A stretch of DNA of 64,000 bases from Bryopsis sp. KO-2023 (taxonomy: Eukaryota > Chlorophyta > Ulvophyceae > Bryopsidales > Bryopsidaceae): NCBI GenBank assembly GCA_030272585.1, contig BSYQ01000007.1:5584001-5648000 (forward strand), written 5' to 3'. Positions within the stretch are counted from its first letter, which is position 1; every line of letters starts with the position of its first letter. The notes beneath the pieces are model-generated. The model saw nothing but the letters and a program-made list of their open reading frames with translations. It was not told the origin of the DNA and did not search any database. Below, one piece after another: positions 22,537-32,801 of the stretch. Both the position numbers and the translations under genes were made by a program.

Positions 22537-22544
22537 TGTCAGAA
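22537..22544. repeat. Right 8-bp target-site duplication of the foldback element
   Basis: TGTCAGAA, identical to 21224-21231. Confidence 0.75.
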
Positions 22545-22637
22545 TCCAGATTTGTTTAGATTTGGCTTCGAAAAGTTTACGAAAAAAGGTTTCGAATTCG
22601 AAACCTTAAATGCCTTTTTCACTATAGGAAATCGCGC

Positions 22638-23290
22638 TCTGTGCGGGGTGTTTTACTGACCCCGCACAGAAGCCTAAAACCCGTGTTTAGCCACGCACAG
22701 GGACAGAATAGCCCCGCACGGCTCTGTGCCCGGGTTTGGCCGGTCTGTGTGCGGGGTCCCAATTTCACCCCGCACAGACTGGAACCCCGCACACAGGACC
22801 TGACGTCTTTCCCGTTGTGGGACCCCGCACAGATGAAACATAGCCCCGTACAGTGTGCGGGGTACCCTATCCTCCGTACGGGGGTGCCGTGCGGGGTGGA
22901 TATGGAAGACGTCAGGTTCTGTGTGCGGGGTTCCCGTCTGTGCGGGGTGAAATTGGGACCCCGCACACAGACCGGCCAAACCCGGGCACAGAGCCGTGCG
23001 GGGCTATTCTGTCCCTGTGCGTGGGTGTTCAGGGTGCTGTGCGATTCTGGAACCACCCCGCACGAAAGAGTCATACCCTCGTACAGCTGTGCGGGGTCTC
23101 TGTGCGGGGTGGCTGTGAAAACCTTGTGCGGGCTCCTCTTGTCTGTGTGCGGGGTGATTGTTGAAGGCGTGTGCCAGCGTATTCCGCCCCCGTGCGGGGT
23201 CCTTATCTGTGTGTGCGGGGTGGTTGGTGAAGGCGTGTGCCGGTGTATTTCGTCCCTGTGCGGGGTCGCTGTGCGGGGTTATGTTGTGTG
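22638..23290. repeat. Left subterminal TGCGGGGT repeat region
   Basis: More than twenty copies of TGCGGGGT or its complement ACCCCGCA. About 22670-22810 is repeated in inverted orientation at about 22905-23045, so the two strands encode look-alike spurious ORFs. Confidence 0.85.
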
Positions 23291-23666
23291 CATGCTGTGT
23301 GATTGTAGAAACATCTGTGTTGTGGTTGTTACAATAAAACTACGATGACAAGACCCCCTTTGAATGTAGACCCCATTTTTTTTTATCAAAGACTTGCCCA
23401 TTCCCACTTATTCCAAAAAAGAAATAGAAACAAAAAAAAAGGCCCAAAACCATGAACTCCAATCCTACCATTCCGACCCTGCGCTTGTCTTTCAATAAAA
23501 CAGACCCACTGACCCACTTCCAACTGTTCTATCATATGCATATGAATCCGGGTTCACTGAGGCTGGAAAAGTCTTAATAAAGTCAGTTTCCTGAATCAAA
23601 ACCAAAGTGATGGGTCTGGGTGTTGCTGTTTTTTGCGTGTTTTTTTTTCAGTCTTCGATATTTTCG

Positions 23667-26600
23667 CTATATTTTCCCTAGCTGGTCAGGCCTAGCGGAG
23701 AGGGCGACCAACGCATCCACAGCAGCAGTGCTCGCACCGTACCTAAATTGCATCGTTGTTTTTGTAATTTCCTTTTTTTTTAATGATTTGAGACAACTTC
23801 TGTAAATAAAATATGATGTCATCTTTTTCTTATCTAGAAAATGAAAAACAGCTTCTAATATTCAAAAATAACGTTTTTGTTTCTCTTCCCTTTAAAAAAC
23901 AAAAGGAAATTATATTCTCAAGCACATTTGAAAAAAAAGGGGGCAACCAAAAAAAAGAAAAGTTCATCAAAAGCAATTTTATTTTTGGAGGAAAAAAAAT
24001 CAACACAGTCCTGCTACCCCTTTTTCTTTTATTATTCTTTCATTTTTTCTTTTTTTTCAAGGTGACACTCACCAGGAAGAGTCAGGCATGTTGTCATTCA
24101 GGATGACTGACAGCAGCGCCCCAATGACTGACTTGAATGAAGATGGCTTCGATGAATCGATGATTATCTCTTTCAACAATGTGCATGCATACTCCAATGC
24201 AACTACATCCACATCATCCACATGGAAAATCTATATATTTTCAACATGAAAAAAATAAATAAAAACAAAACCATTCAACCATTCATTGTTAAAACACAAC
24301 CAGCCAATCAACCACAAACTTTAAAAATTCAGATTTCCCAAATCAAATGTAACGATTGTTTTTATTAGACATCCTTACAAATATTTACTTATTTCTTCTG
24401 TATATATATATACTACCTTAATTTATTTCCATACCACTTTTTAAAAAAATAAAAAATAGTACGTGTGTTTAATAACAAAAAGTTACCTGGATGATTGCAT
24501 CCACATGTCCGACCAGCATGGGCCTCCACTGATCGATTCCCATAGTAAGTATTTGAATGGCACCCCTTGCCTAAGCAATAACAGAAAATTAAGGGTTTTC
24601 AACAATTTTTTTTCATTTTTTTTTCCTTTCAACTCTTTCTTTCGTCTATGAATTTCAGACTGAATTCACTTCAATACTTTGAATTTACAATCGTTCCACT
24701 TTAAAACTCTTGAGTATTTTTTTTTAATTTTTTTTATATATTTCAATACACTTATGATGCAATCTTTTTAACATACCCAGATTTTGTTTGGAGCTCAAAG
24801 AAAAATGCAGAAAAATGAAAAGTGAAGTTTCGACCCTTTCCCCCTCCCCTTGTTCTTTTATTTCCTTTTTCTCTTTTTTTTTTCTTTTTTTACAAGAATG
24901 AAATCGCTATGGAAAAAAAAAGAAAATTAAATCGCTTCCGAGAAAAAGAATAGATTTTTTTTTTCATACCTGAGTGTGTCAATGACATGTGGTGGTGATT
25001 TTGCCTCACAGCTGATTTGTTTTGCCAGACATCCAGGGGATGTGCCTGTTGCATATGCATTTTTATCAATAACCTACCTCAATTTCCAACTAGGATGTTG
25101 AGAATGAGGATGTTTGTGTGTGTTTTTTCCAGGTGGAAATAAAAATAAATAAATAAATAAACAGCAAAATTATGAATTTAAAAACAAAAATTTACTGGAA
25201 AGGTCTTAATTCTCCAAAAAAAAAAGGAAAAGAAAGACAAGTCGAACTCGACTAAAATACACGAGTGGCCGAATTCCCATTTTTTTTCAAGTATATATAA
25301 AGAAATTCATCAAGGTTTTTATTACTAGATTTTTTTTTTTCGACCCTTTTCGAATCCTCACCCTTTTGCTCTCCACCAAACGCGTCTTTGGCGAGAGGGG
25401 ACAATTTCTTTTCGCGTCGTTTTTAACCTCTCTATATCTGTTCGATATGAGGATCAGGGACATCGCGACGCTGTCTGGCAGACACCCACTTTTGCACAGA
25501 TGTTTGACCATCTCTTCCAAAGACACCATTTCCTCCACAGTCACACCCACCGTCAGTCCGATCAAATTGTTTGCTGTCACCAGGGGATCTCCTGATGTTC
25601 CTGTTGGATTTTCAGAATCCTCATCTGACCAAGGTCATTAAAAAAATAAAGAAATGAGAAAATGAGAAAAAAAAAACACTGATTGTGTTTGTTTTTTTTG
25701 TTTTTTTTTTTTTAAACACTAGTTCTGAAGCCATTTTTGTTTTTGAATCTGATTTTTTTTGGTTTATTTTTTGCAACTCATTAACAGAAAAAAAAAATTA
25801 AGAAATTGTGTTTCACATAAATTCTTCGAGGCTTTTTTTTCTTTTTTCTTGAATTCAAAATGAGATTAAAACCCTTTTCCATGCAAAGTTTGAAAAACTC
25901 ACTCTTCTTAATTTTATTTTTTTTCAATTAAAGTGTTATATTATTTCGCACTCACCAGGACTGTCGATGTGAATGTCTCTGAAAGCGTCAATGACTTTTG
26001 ACTGAATGGATTTATCCATGCTGAATATCAAAGTCAACATTGTTCTGACCGCATCATCCAGCCCTTCGATTTCGAACTACGAAAAAAAAAGGAAAAAAAA
26101 AATAAGACAGAAAAAAAAAGCCAATGCAATACGTATGTTTCTATAAAATTCTGTTTTCACTTTCTTTGCCCAGATTTCAAAAATGGGTTGTCTTTTTCTT
26201 TCAGCAGCGTGATGGCAGCTTTCTGAATGAAGGCCGCCTTGTCTGACAGGTGTCGATAGCCCGCTTCTGCCAGCGCAACGTAGTGGTCTATCGGAATCAC
26301 TTTGCTTTGCACCAGCATCGTCCACACTCCAAAAGTCCGAGCCCTGTGTGAAGGGTTTCATGTTCATCCGTTAGCATGGTGCTTTCAAATCTTTTCGGGT
26401 GCGGGGAAAAAAAAAAAAAAAAAGCTAAAAAAGCAAACACAAAAAAAACACGAAAAAAAACAAAAAAACTGAACCAAGAAAAACAGGAAAAAAAAATATA
26501 CACAAACAAACAAAATGAAAGTAAACACAAAATGAACCAAAAAAAAGCAGAAAAAAAAACAATTTATAAACCCCCCAAAAAATGAAAAAAAGAGAAATAA

Positions 26601-26706
26601 ACCGAAAAAAAAACAAACAAACAAAATGAAATAGAATAGAATGCTGCACGAGCGAACCCCCCTACCTCGTGTATGGGCGGACATCCAGGAACCTGTCCAT
26701 CAGTCC
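23667..26706 (-). pseudogene. Condensin complex subunit 1 (CAP-D2)-like gene fragment
   Basis: At least eight minus-strand exons: 26706-26666, 26343-26161, 26076-25956, 25624-25428, 25045-24970, 24565-24487, 24230-24073 and 23742 onward. They spell a HEAT-repeat stretch typical of CAP-D2: RFLDVRPYTRARTFGVW, then AGYRHLSDKAAFIQKAAITLL ending DNPF, NLIGLTVGVTVEEMVSLEEM, RGAIQILTMG, and WYGASTAAVDALVALSARPD. Several junctions join in compatible phase. The junction after DNPF and the one around 25045 do not close cleanly. The frame reaches a TAG at 23667 soon after the last motif. Only about 300 residues are covered of a family normally above 1,000, and both ends are missing. The fragment lies wholly inside the CACTA element, which suggests capture by the transposon. 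Confidence 0.65.
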
Positions 26707-27069
26707 CTAGCGCCCTGTTCTGAAACCTCAAGCTCCGCTCAACATCCACCACCCCCTTTTCTGAACACCCCATGAGCCTGCTTTCGTTAAACACCACATG
26801 GCCCAGCGCCGAAACAAGAGAACTCCTGATCGTGTGGACCGAACACTCCCAACAAGGCGTCCCAAGCTTCGGGACACATGTAGTCGAGGTACGATAAACT
26901 TGACGAAGGGGGAAAACACCTGCGGAGCGTTTGTGCGGTTTACTAAAGCGGGGTTGGTTTCTGTAAAGCTATTTTGGGATGTGGCTGCCCCGATGTCCGA
27001 CGAGTAGCGGTGGTGGCAGTAGCGGACATGGGAGTAGCGATTATGGGAGTAGCGATTATGGGGCGACAC

Positions 27070-27312
27070 CCTCTGTGCGGGGTTACTGTTCTGTGCGGGG
27101 CTGACTGTGCGGGGTTGATTTCAGCGGTTTCATCCGTCGCTGACGACTTCGTCAGCGACGGCGTTTTCCGGCCCCAGATCGTCACAGGAATGCCTGGGAG
27201 TCGAACCCAGGTATTTCCGACCATTTCCTTTCACTGCCGCGTCGGTTTTCGCGACTTCGATTTTCGGCGGAAGTCGACGGTGATTTTACTACCCCGCACA
27301 GAGCGGGTTTTC
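27070..27312. repeat. Right subterminal repeat region of the CACTA element
   Basis: Several TGCGGGGT/ACCCCGCA copies plus a perfect 12-bp hairpin at 27134-27161. A T-arm-like hairpin CCTGGGTTCGACTCCCAGG lies on the minus strand near 27190-27210. Confidence 0.75.
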
Positions 27313-27779
27313 CCATAGTGTTTTCTGAGGGGGACAAGGGAAATAATATTGCACCTTGTCTCTTGCTGATTTTGGGAGTCGATGTCCAGGCCCTTCCGAT
27401 GCTACAATTGCCTCCACGACTATTTCGACATGAATATCCTAAAAAAAAACAAAACGGCAATTTCACGTTTTGATTAGACAGACGAGGTGCTGAGCCAATA
27501 TTGGCGGATTAGAATACAGGCTTTCTCTGCTGTTGATTGTTGTGTCTATGTGTAAGCAATTGAAATTCTAATTGGCACTGCAAGTGGTTGCCTGTTGCCT
27601 GCAAAAGCAACTACCTGTGTGGCGGTTAGAAAATGCGCGTAGGTCCAATTGTACTAGAAAATCTGTAAGGTTAAGTCGAGATCACTGTGTTTCACATCTT
27701 CAATAGCAAGACCTTTTTTGTTTACTGCTTGCATTCACGCTCAGGCGAGAAGCTGACGTCCAGTTCCCGGTCAAGCACT

Positions 27780-27992
27780 TCACTCTTCCTCCTCCGAGGA
27801 GGAAGAGCTTTCGCTTGACGTGCTGTCGTCCGTGTCTGTTGCCTGGGAGTCGCTGTCTAAGTTCAATGCCAGCACCATTGCTCTGGCCTGAGCACGTGCC
27901 TGCGCCTGGTCGTAACGACGCCTCAGCCTGCTCGACAGGAAAGTGATCGCACTGCAAAGTGCGACGGTGCCGATAGTCCTGAATAACCCCAT
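27780..27992 (-). CDS. Small MGL-family protein 2 (70 aa), unknown function
   Basis: A single-exon 70-residue paralog of the protein at 18407-18610. It begins MGLFRTIGTVALCSAITFLS, followed by a basic SRLRRR patch, an Ala/Gln/Arg stretch and an acidic Ser/Asp/Glu tail ending in EEEE. Shared features are Met-Gly-Leu, Thr6, VALCSAI, a LRR basic cluster, ATDTD and the acidic tail. Gly2 with Thr6 fits an N-myristoylation signal, which is inferred only. It lies about 460 bp beyond the CACTA element and on the opposite strand from paralog 1. Function unknown. Confidence 0.65.
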   Translation of the reverse strand: MGLFRTIGTVALCSAITFLSSRLRRRYDQAQARAQARAMVLALNLDSDSQATDTDDSTSSESSSSSEEEE

Positions 27993-28066
27993 TTTGTGAG
28001 CGATTCTGTTCGCAGTGCTGAAAACGGAGTTCTCACTGTGGCCGCCCGCCACAGTGATTGGTTGTG

Positions 28067-28088
28067 CTTGGGTAAGATATGTGGTCCT
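28067..28088 (-). promoter_or_regulatory. Conserved upstream motif of small MGL-family protein 2
   Basis: On the minus strand it contains CACATATCTTACCCAAG, ending 75 bp before the ATG. It is the same motif as at 18200-18221, with one mismatch over 22 bp. Confidence 0.45.
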
Positions 28089-28459
28089 GAAGGTGTTGCT
28101 GTGATTCGGGGGGTGGTGTGATTCGGGGGGGTGGTGTGAAAAAGAGGTGCAGAGAGAAAGCGGCATTCTATGGTTAGCGAGGGGTGTATCGCCATTTTAT
28201 CTTCCGTGTTCGTAAGTGGAAAGAAAGGTGCAATATTTGCTGATACGCACAGGACCTTTTGACTTGAAAATATTTCAAAAAAAACTCAGATGAGCCAGCA
28301 GTTTGCAGGGCGATCATCGATTTACAAGTCAGTGTAAGGGAAGATCAAAAACGTCCCCATCCAAAAAACGCAACAAGAACCAAAGTCTAAAACGTCTTTC
28401 ACGCAGCTACGCACAAAAAGAAAAGCAGAAATATTAGAATTGGGGTTTTTTTGGGAATG

Positions 28460-29057
28460 CTATTCGTCCCACAAGTCCCACAAGTCCGCAACCGTTTTGT
28501 AAGGTCCGCGGAGATTAGTCAAGAAATTCCCATCCAGCATTCTTGTTTGAGTGCTGAGCGCCGACAGAGCAGCATGGTCTGCATCATCCAAACTCCAACT
28601 GAAGACGTCCAAGTTTGCCTGCAGTGGAATCACTGCTCATAAAATAACGACACTCTAAGAGAAAATCGTCAGGTGTCCCTTTGACCTTGCTGATGTCTTT
28701 ATCCGGTGCAAGGCGGTGCTTCACGAATCTTGATTCTGGCGGGATTGGCACTCTTGGGAAGAACGCTGGTTCCTCGCTGCACCGCCCATCGAATAAGGAT
28801 CTACACAGACAAAGCAAATTAAGCAAGGCCAGGACTTCGTCCGCCCAAAGTCGTCGATATCCAAAACTTTCAGTATCGATAGCATCGCATCACCTGTGCG
28901 GCACTCTTGTCAAGCTTTCTCGAAAGTTCGTTCAAGAAGGGGTCTTGCATGAGTTTAGGTAGTTTTCGTTTTGCTAGCGACTTGTTGTCTGGCGCTCCAC
29001 CCAACGGAGAGTACGCTGTCATGTGAATTCCACGACTTTTGCAAAAGTCGAAGGCAG
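28460..29057 (-). CDS. Aldo/keto reductase, C-terminal half
   Basis: Three minus-strand exons. 29057-28894 encodes FDFCKSRGIHMTAYSPLGGA and ends at a GTGATG donor. 28800-28725 encodes ILIRWAVQRGTSVLPKSANP. About 28632-28460 encodes NLDVFSWSLDDADHAALSAL and ends with TAG. These are the AKR family's AYSPLG, LRWALQRG/PKS and C-terminal helix signatures, forming the late strands of the TIM barrel and the NADPH 2'-phosphate-binding region. Exon one to two joins in phase. The last junction inserts a few unusual residues and its acceptor is uncertain. I found no exons for the N-terminal half with the catalytic Asp/Tyr/Lys, so the gene may be truncated, or its 5' exons may be further away. Confidence 0.7.
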
Positions 29058-29137
29058 CTCAGTACCAACGTTCTTCCACTCTGAGAAAATTAAGGTGGTA
29101 GGAAGGGTTATTCCTTTGTACTCATAACTACAACACA

Positions 29138-29138
<1 letters not shown>

Positions 29139-29213
<75 letters not shown>

Positions 29214-29217
29214 ATAT
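29139..29217. repeat. Compound microsatellite (CA)n(TA)n(TG)n
   Basis: A run of CA dinucleotides passes through TA repeats into TG repeats, so the tract can fold on itself. Confidence 0.95.
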
Positions 29218-29219
29218 CT

Positions 29220-30890
29220 CCACATTCTGATTCGAACCAATTCAATTCAATTACATTATAGAAAAAGAGGCCATCACCCCCCATAATAATGCCAGTGTTG
29301 GACTGGGGTTTTTGAACGGCAGCCATGAGGATCAGTTTGAGTGCATGCATGCACATATGTGAATATTGAAATGGATTAGTGAACTATATAGTCATGGGGA
29401 GAACGGTGAAGTCAGAAAGGATAAAGGAGTTGCTGTGAAAGAAAAAGGACACCTGTTTTAAAAGTTTGGTTTGCAACTTTAACACCAGAGTAATACAAAT
29501 ATAAGAACGATAGAAAACCCACCCAAGAGAAAACTTCCAGGACAACAAAAAGAAAATCCCACCGTTCCAAAAGAAATATGATTAAGCTAAGAGAGATTGT
29601 GGACGTTGATTCAAACCACCCACGTCTAAAAAGGGATATGCGGCACTTAGAATCTCGTGTTTTCAGAGTTACGCATTGAGCGCGCCACAACACAGTAGAA
29701 CCCCACCAACTTCCGAATTCGAACTTGGAACGAGAATGGGTCCATCGGAGATTATTACTAAGCGCCCTGTGGTGGGACGTTGGACTGACAGAGGATTGTG
29801 GTAAGAATCAAGTCCGAACACAAAGGCCAGAGTGCAATATTAAATCAAAGGAAAAGAAAGCCTTTCTTTGACTAAGATGGAGGTTTTGGCTCTTCGGATC
29901 GTTAAAACTCTGGTCTTCAGGTCTTTTCTTTGTTGGTTTCTTTTATGGCTTTGATATTTTGTTGGGAAAGGAAAATCTGTCATATATAGAATCAGGCTGC
30001 ATCTAACCATGGAATATTATTCCAGGATAATTTGCGCCTGAAATTAATTTTTACCACTGGATGACATCTCTTCTAGGCAATTTTTTTTCTCGACTAATTT
30101 TTCCTAGTTACCTTTCTTCATGTAGAAGAGCTCACATCCACAGCGAATCGCCCTGTCCTCCCTCCTAGTTGCATGTCCTTTTCTTGTATCTTGTCTGTTG
30201 CTCATGCTTGGGACGGTGGGCTTTCCTTTCAATAACAACAACAATGACTACACATGCAAAAGCCGCCTGGCGTCTGTTGCGGAAAAAAGTTCAACTTGAA
30301 CCTCATCATTCTCTCTTTTTTTTCTGTTATTTTTTAGCCAACTTCCTTGTGGCCAGCCACTTCAAGGGGGGACGAAAATCAATTCCAGGCCAGAAAATGT
30401 TCTTTTCGCATTACAAGAAGAAAATCCAAACTACCGTCAAAGATCTTTCAAGGAAAGATCATGTCCACCTCCATTGCTTGGTTTGATTTGTTTCGGCCAG
30501 GGAAAGAAAAAAAAACTCCCAAGCACCTAGAACATGAGACAGTCTCCAAATTTATTGGATGGCAATGCTTGCCATTGATAAAGCTCGTTCCAACTCGAAT
30601 GAATGTGCCCTGAACGCGCCCAGCCCTCCATTCTCGACCCCACCCCCCATCTCGCGTTCAAAATAAGATACAAATGTACAGCAAAATCCACTAGGGAAAA
30701 AAAACAAAAAAAAATATCAGAGGACTTGCAACCCAAATCTTCCCACTAGATCCCAAAGTGAGGAAAAAAGAGGGGGGCGGGCGGGACCCCAAAAAACCTT
30801 AAAAATTTGCCAATTTTTATTTTGCTTTCTACCATTTTTCTGTCATTTTTCGAAATTTCTGGAGTGGTGTTTTTTTTTCCATTTTCTGCT
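29220..30890. other. No gene recognised
   Basis: Searched for the missing N-terminal exons of the aldo/keto reductase without success. Short ORFs are unsupported. Confidence 0.45.
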
Positions 30891-30893
30891 GTC

Positions 30894-31970
30894 CTACATA
30901 TCGCTGAGGACTATGAAAATCACCCAAACACTTTGAATCACTGCAACTAGGTACCATATCGCGGCTTGGGTGTCAGAGATGCTCTGTTCGAAATCGATGG
31001 AAACTTCTGAAGAGTAGTTTCGCAAAACGAAAGCCTTCCTTCTGGCGATATCCAAGTTGTAAGCCAAAGCAGTCGGAACCAAAACCCCCAAAAACAGCAC
31101 TACCGAACCCACAATCAAAACACAACTGATTCTGTCCTCTCCGACCACCGCGTTCGACAGAACCACCATCAGCATATTTACGATAATTGCCAGTTCCTCC
31201 AAAACTCGCATCATAAGGGTCCCACAGGAGCACAGCATTTTGCAAAAATTGAAACTCCACAGAAGAAACAATGGGGTGTTCAGAACTTGAAGCATGAGGT
31301 TATGGTGCAGGGGTAGGTTGCCATTCAGGGAGAAAAACAACCCCACTGTGATGGGCGATTTTTGTACAATCGATGCCAGCAAGGAGCATGCACTGGGAGT
31401 TTCAGAATCCTCCTCTTCGTGGGCCAAAAACTGGAACATCGAAATCGCATGCAGATTGATGAACACAATAATGGCGGTGCGAAGTCGCCTGTACAGCGAG
31501 GCTTTGCGCAGGCAAATGTACAAGCAGAGGGGCGCTGTGATCAAGGACAGCGACATCATAGTCGCTAACCCAACCCACGAAACCGATCCCCAATACCGGT
31601 AGGCCAAGTATAAACCAGGGAACAAGCCATGGAAGTGCACTTGGACGTCTTGGCGGAGTTTCACCCTCAGCGCTTCTGCCTGATACCTGGCACCCCAGGG
31701 GGAAAACAGCGACCAGGGCACACACTCTCAAATTTTTTCCCGCTCACATTTCCCCAAAATATTTCCTCCAGTTGCTCATTACCGGTGCTTGGATCGATTG
31801 AAGAAAAGGACCCACCTGCGCTCGACTTCCGCGTTCCGGAAACCAACTGCGAGACCCCAGAAATTGTCTAAATTGAGGGATACATCAGGTCCCTCCTCAT
31901 GGAGAGCAGAAGCGAGGACGCCATCGCTCAAGTCTGCCGGGGTAGTCGGGGAATGCGGAGTAGCCACCAT
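30894..31970 (-). CDS. Multi-pass membrane protein, family of three, member 1
   Basis: Two exons, 31970-31816 (donor GTGGGT) and 31686-30894 (after GCCAG), give 315 residues. Exon one encodes a soluble N-terminus ending DNFWGLAVGFRNAEVERR. Exon two starts at a Tyr codon split in phase 2 and encodes about six or seven hydrophobic segments. Its conserved spots are SVSWVGL, KSPITVGLFFSLN, FCKMLCSCG, VGSVVLFLGVLVP and QSISDTQAAIWYLVAVIQSVW. The two other members (48712-49741 and 51171-52195) share these motifs and the identical intron position. I do not recognise the family. Multi-pass topology suggests a channel, transporter or receptor, but no known motif supports any one of these. Four CACGTG boxes lie 124-171 bp upstream of the ATG. 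Confidence 0.8.
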
Positions 31971-32093
31971 TCACAGGTTTCCCAGTCATTCACTCTGGGT
32001 CCCTCTACACCCAATGTCTGAACCGGAGCATGACAACTGGCGGGTCAGGTCAAAAGGGCCTGTTTCCGGCAGCGAATCAATCCTGGAGATGAG

Positions 32094-32141
32094 CACGTGC
32101 GGAGTCGCACGTGCGGAGGTGCACGTGCGGAGTTGCACGTG
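32094..32141. promoter_or_regulatory. Array of four CACGTG boxes
   Basis: The palindromic hexamer CACGTG occurs at 32094, 32108, 32122 and 32136, exactly 14 bp apart, within a GCACGTGCGGAG repeat. CACGTG is the G-box/E-box bound by bZIP and bHLH factors in plants and algae. It lies just upstream of membrane-protein member 1 and between that gene and the 3' end of the exosome gene, so it most likely belongs to the former. Confidence 0.5.
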
Positions 32142-32801
32142 CGGAGTCGCGCGTCTTTGGAACCTCAAAGTGATGGAAACGCCAATTCGACAAATCTTGA
32201 CCTTGCGCTGCGTCAAATATGTTTTCTTGCAATTTCTGGTGTGGTTCAGTTCGGCCTGGCAAGGGAAATCCTTGACAGCCAACACAAAACCCCCTCTCCA
32301 CTTCCCTTTGTGCGTGAAATAGGGAGTACGATGTTGTAAGGGCGTGGGATGCATACATGTTTATCGATATGTATCGATATTTACCGAACCTCGAAACAAA
32401 GCTCTTTGTCCTGGAAATTTCTCCCCCTTGACACACTTGTGTCAACACCTGAGTCCCAACATTTGAGGATCTTGCATGAGGCCTTGACATTCAGATTGGA
32501 AAAATAATATTTTTCCCAGTACAAGGGGTGCACCAAACGATGGCAAACTGTCTTGGCGTTGAATCATTGTTTGGCCAACACCGAGCAGGTGCCTATGAAT
32601 ATCGTGGTGCTTTCAAACAATTCTGTAGACAATCCTGTACATCCTGCCCCCTTCCTCATCTTTGAGTTGTTCCTACCCCAGGTGTGGCCTGCTGCTGAAC
32701 CATCCCCAGATTCCGTTTTATGACACTGCGCTATTCGATATTGAATTGACGATCCTATTTCGACTTGTATGTGCAATAAATTCCATTTTCTCCCTGTTTT
32801 G

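Larger units (their letters stand above)
22620..27320 (-). mobile_element. CACTA-type element carrying condensin exons
   Basis: The left terminus (22620, plus strand) and the right terminus (27320, minus strand) both begin CACTAT and match at 27 of the first 30 bases. Both continue into CGCTCTGTGCGGGGT. CACTA (En/Spm) elements characteristically begin CACTA, make 3-bp duplications, and carry short motif arrays near their ends. TTT flanks both sides (22617-22619 and 27321-27323), and TGCGGGGT motifs crowd both subterminal regions. No transposase was found. The interior holds minus-strand exons of a CAP-D2-like condensin gene, so this looks like a non-autonomous, gene-capturing element. TTT is a weak duplication because the surroundings are T-rich. 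Confidence 0.7.

Noticed and set aside
22622..23348. ORFs on both strands with similar CGV/RG repeats
   Set aside because: They mirror each other because the CACTA subterminal region is an inverted repeat of TGCGGGGT motifs.
26385..26684. Phe-rich ORFs near 26.4-26.7 kb
   Set aside because: Translation of A/T homopolymer tracts within an intron of the condensin fragment.
27351..27428. Possible exon encoding IHVEIVVEAIVASEGPG
   Set aside because: Splice signals are present and the frame is open, but it lies outside the CACTA element and I could not link it to any gene.
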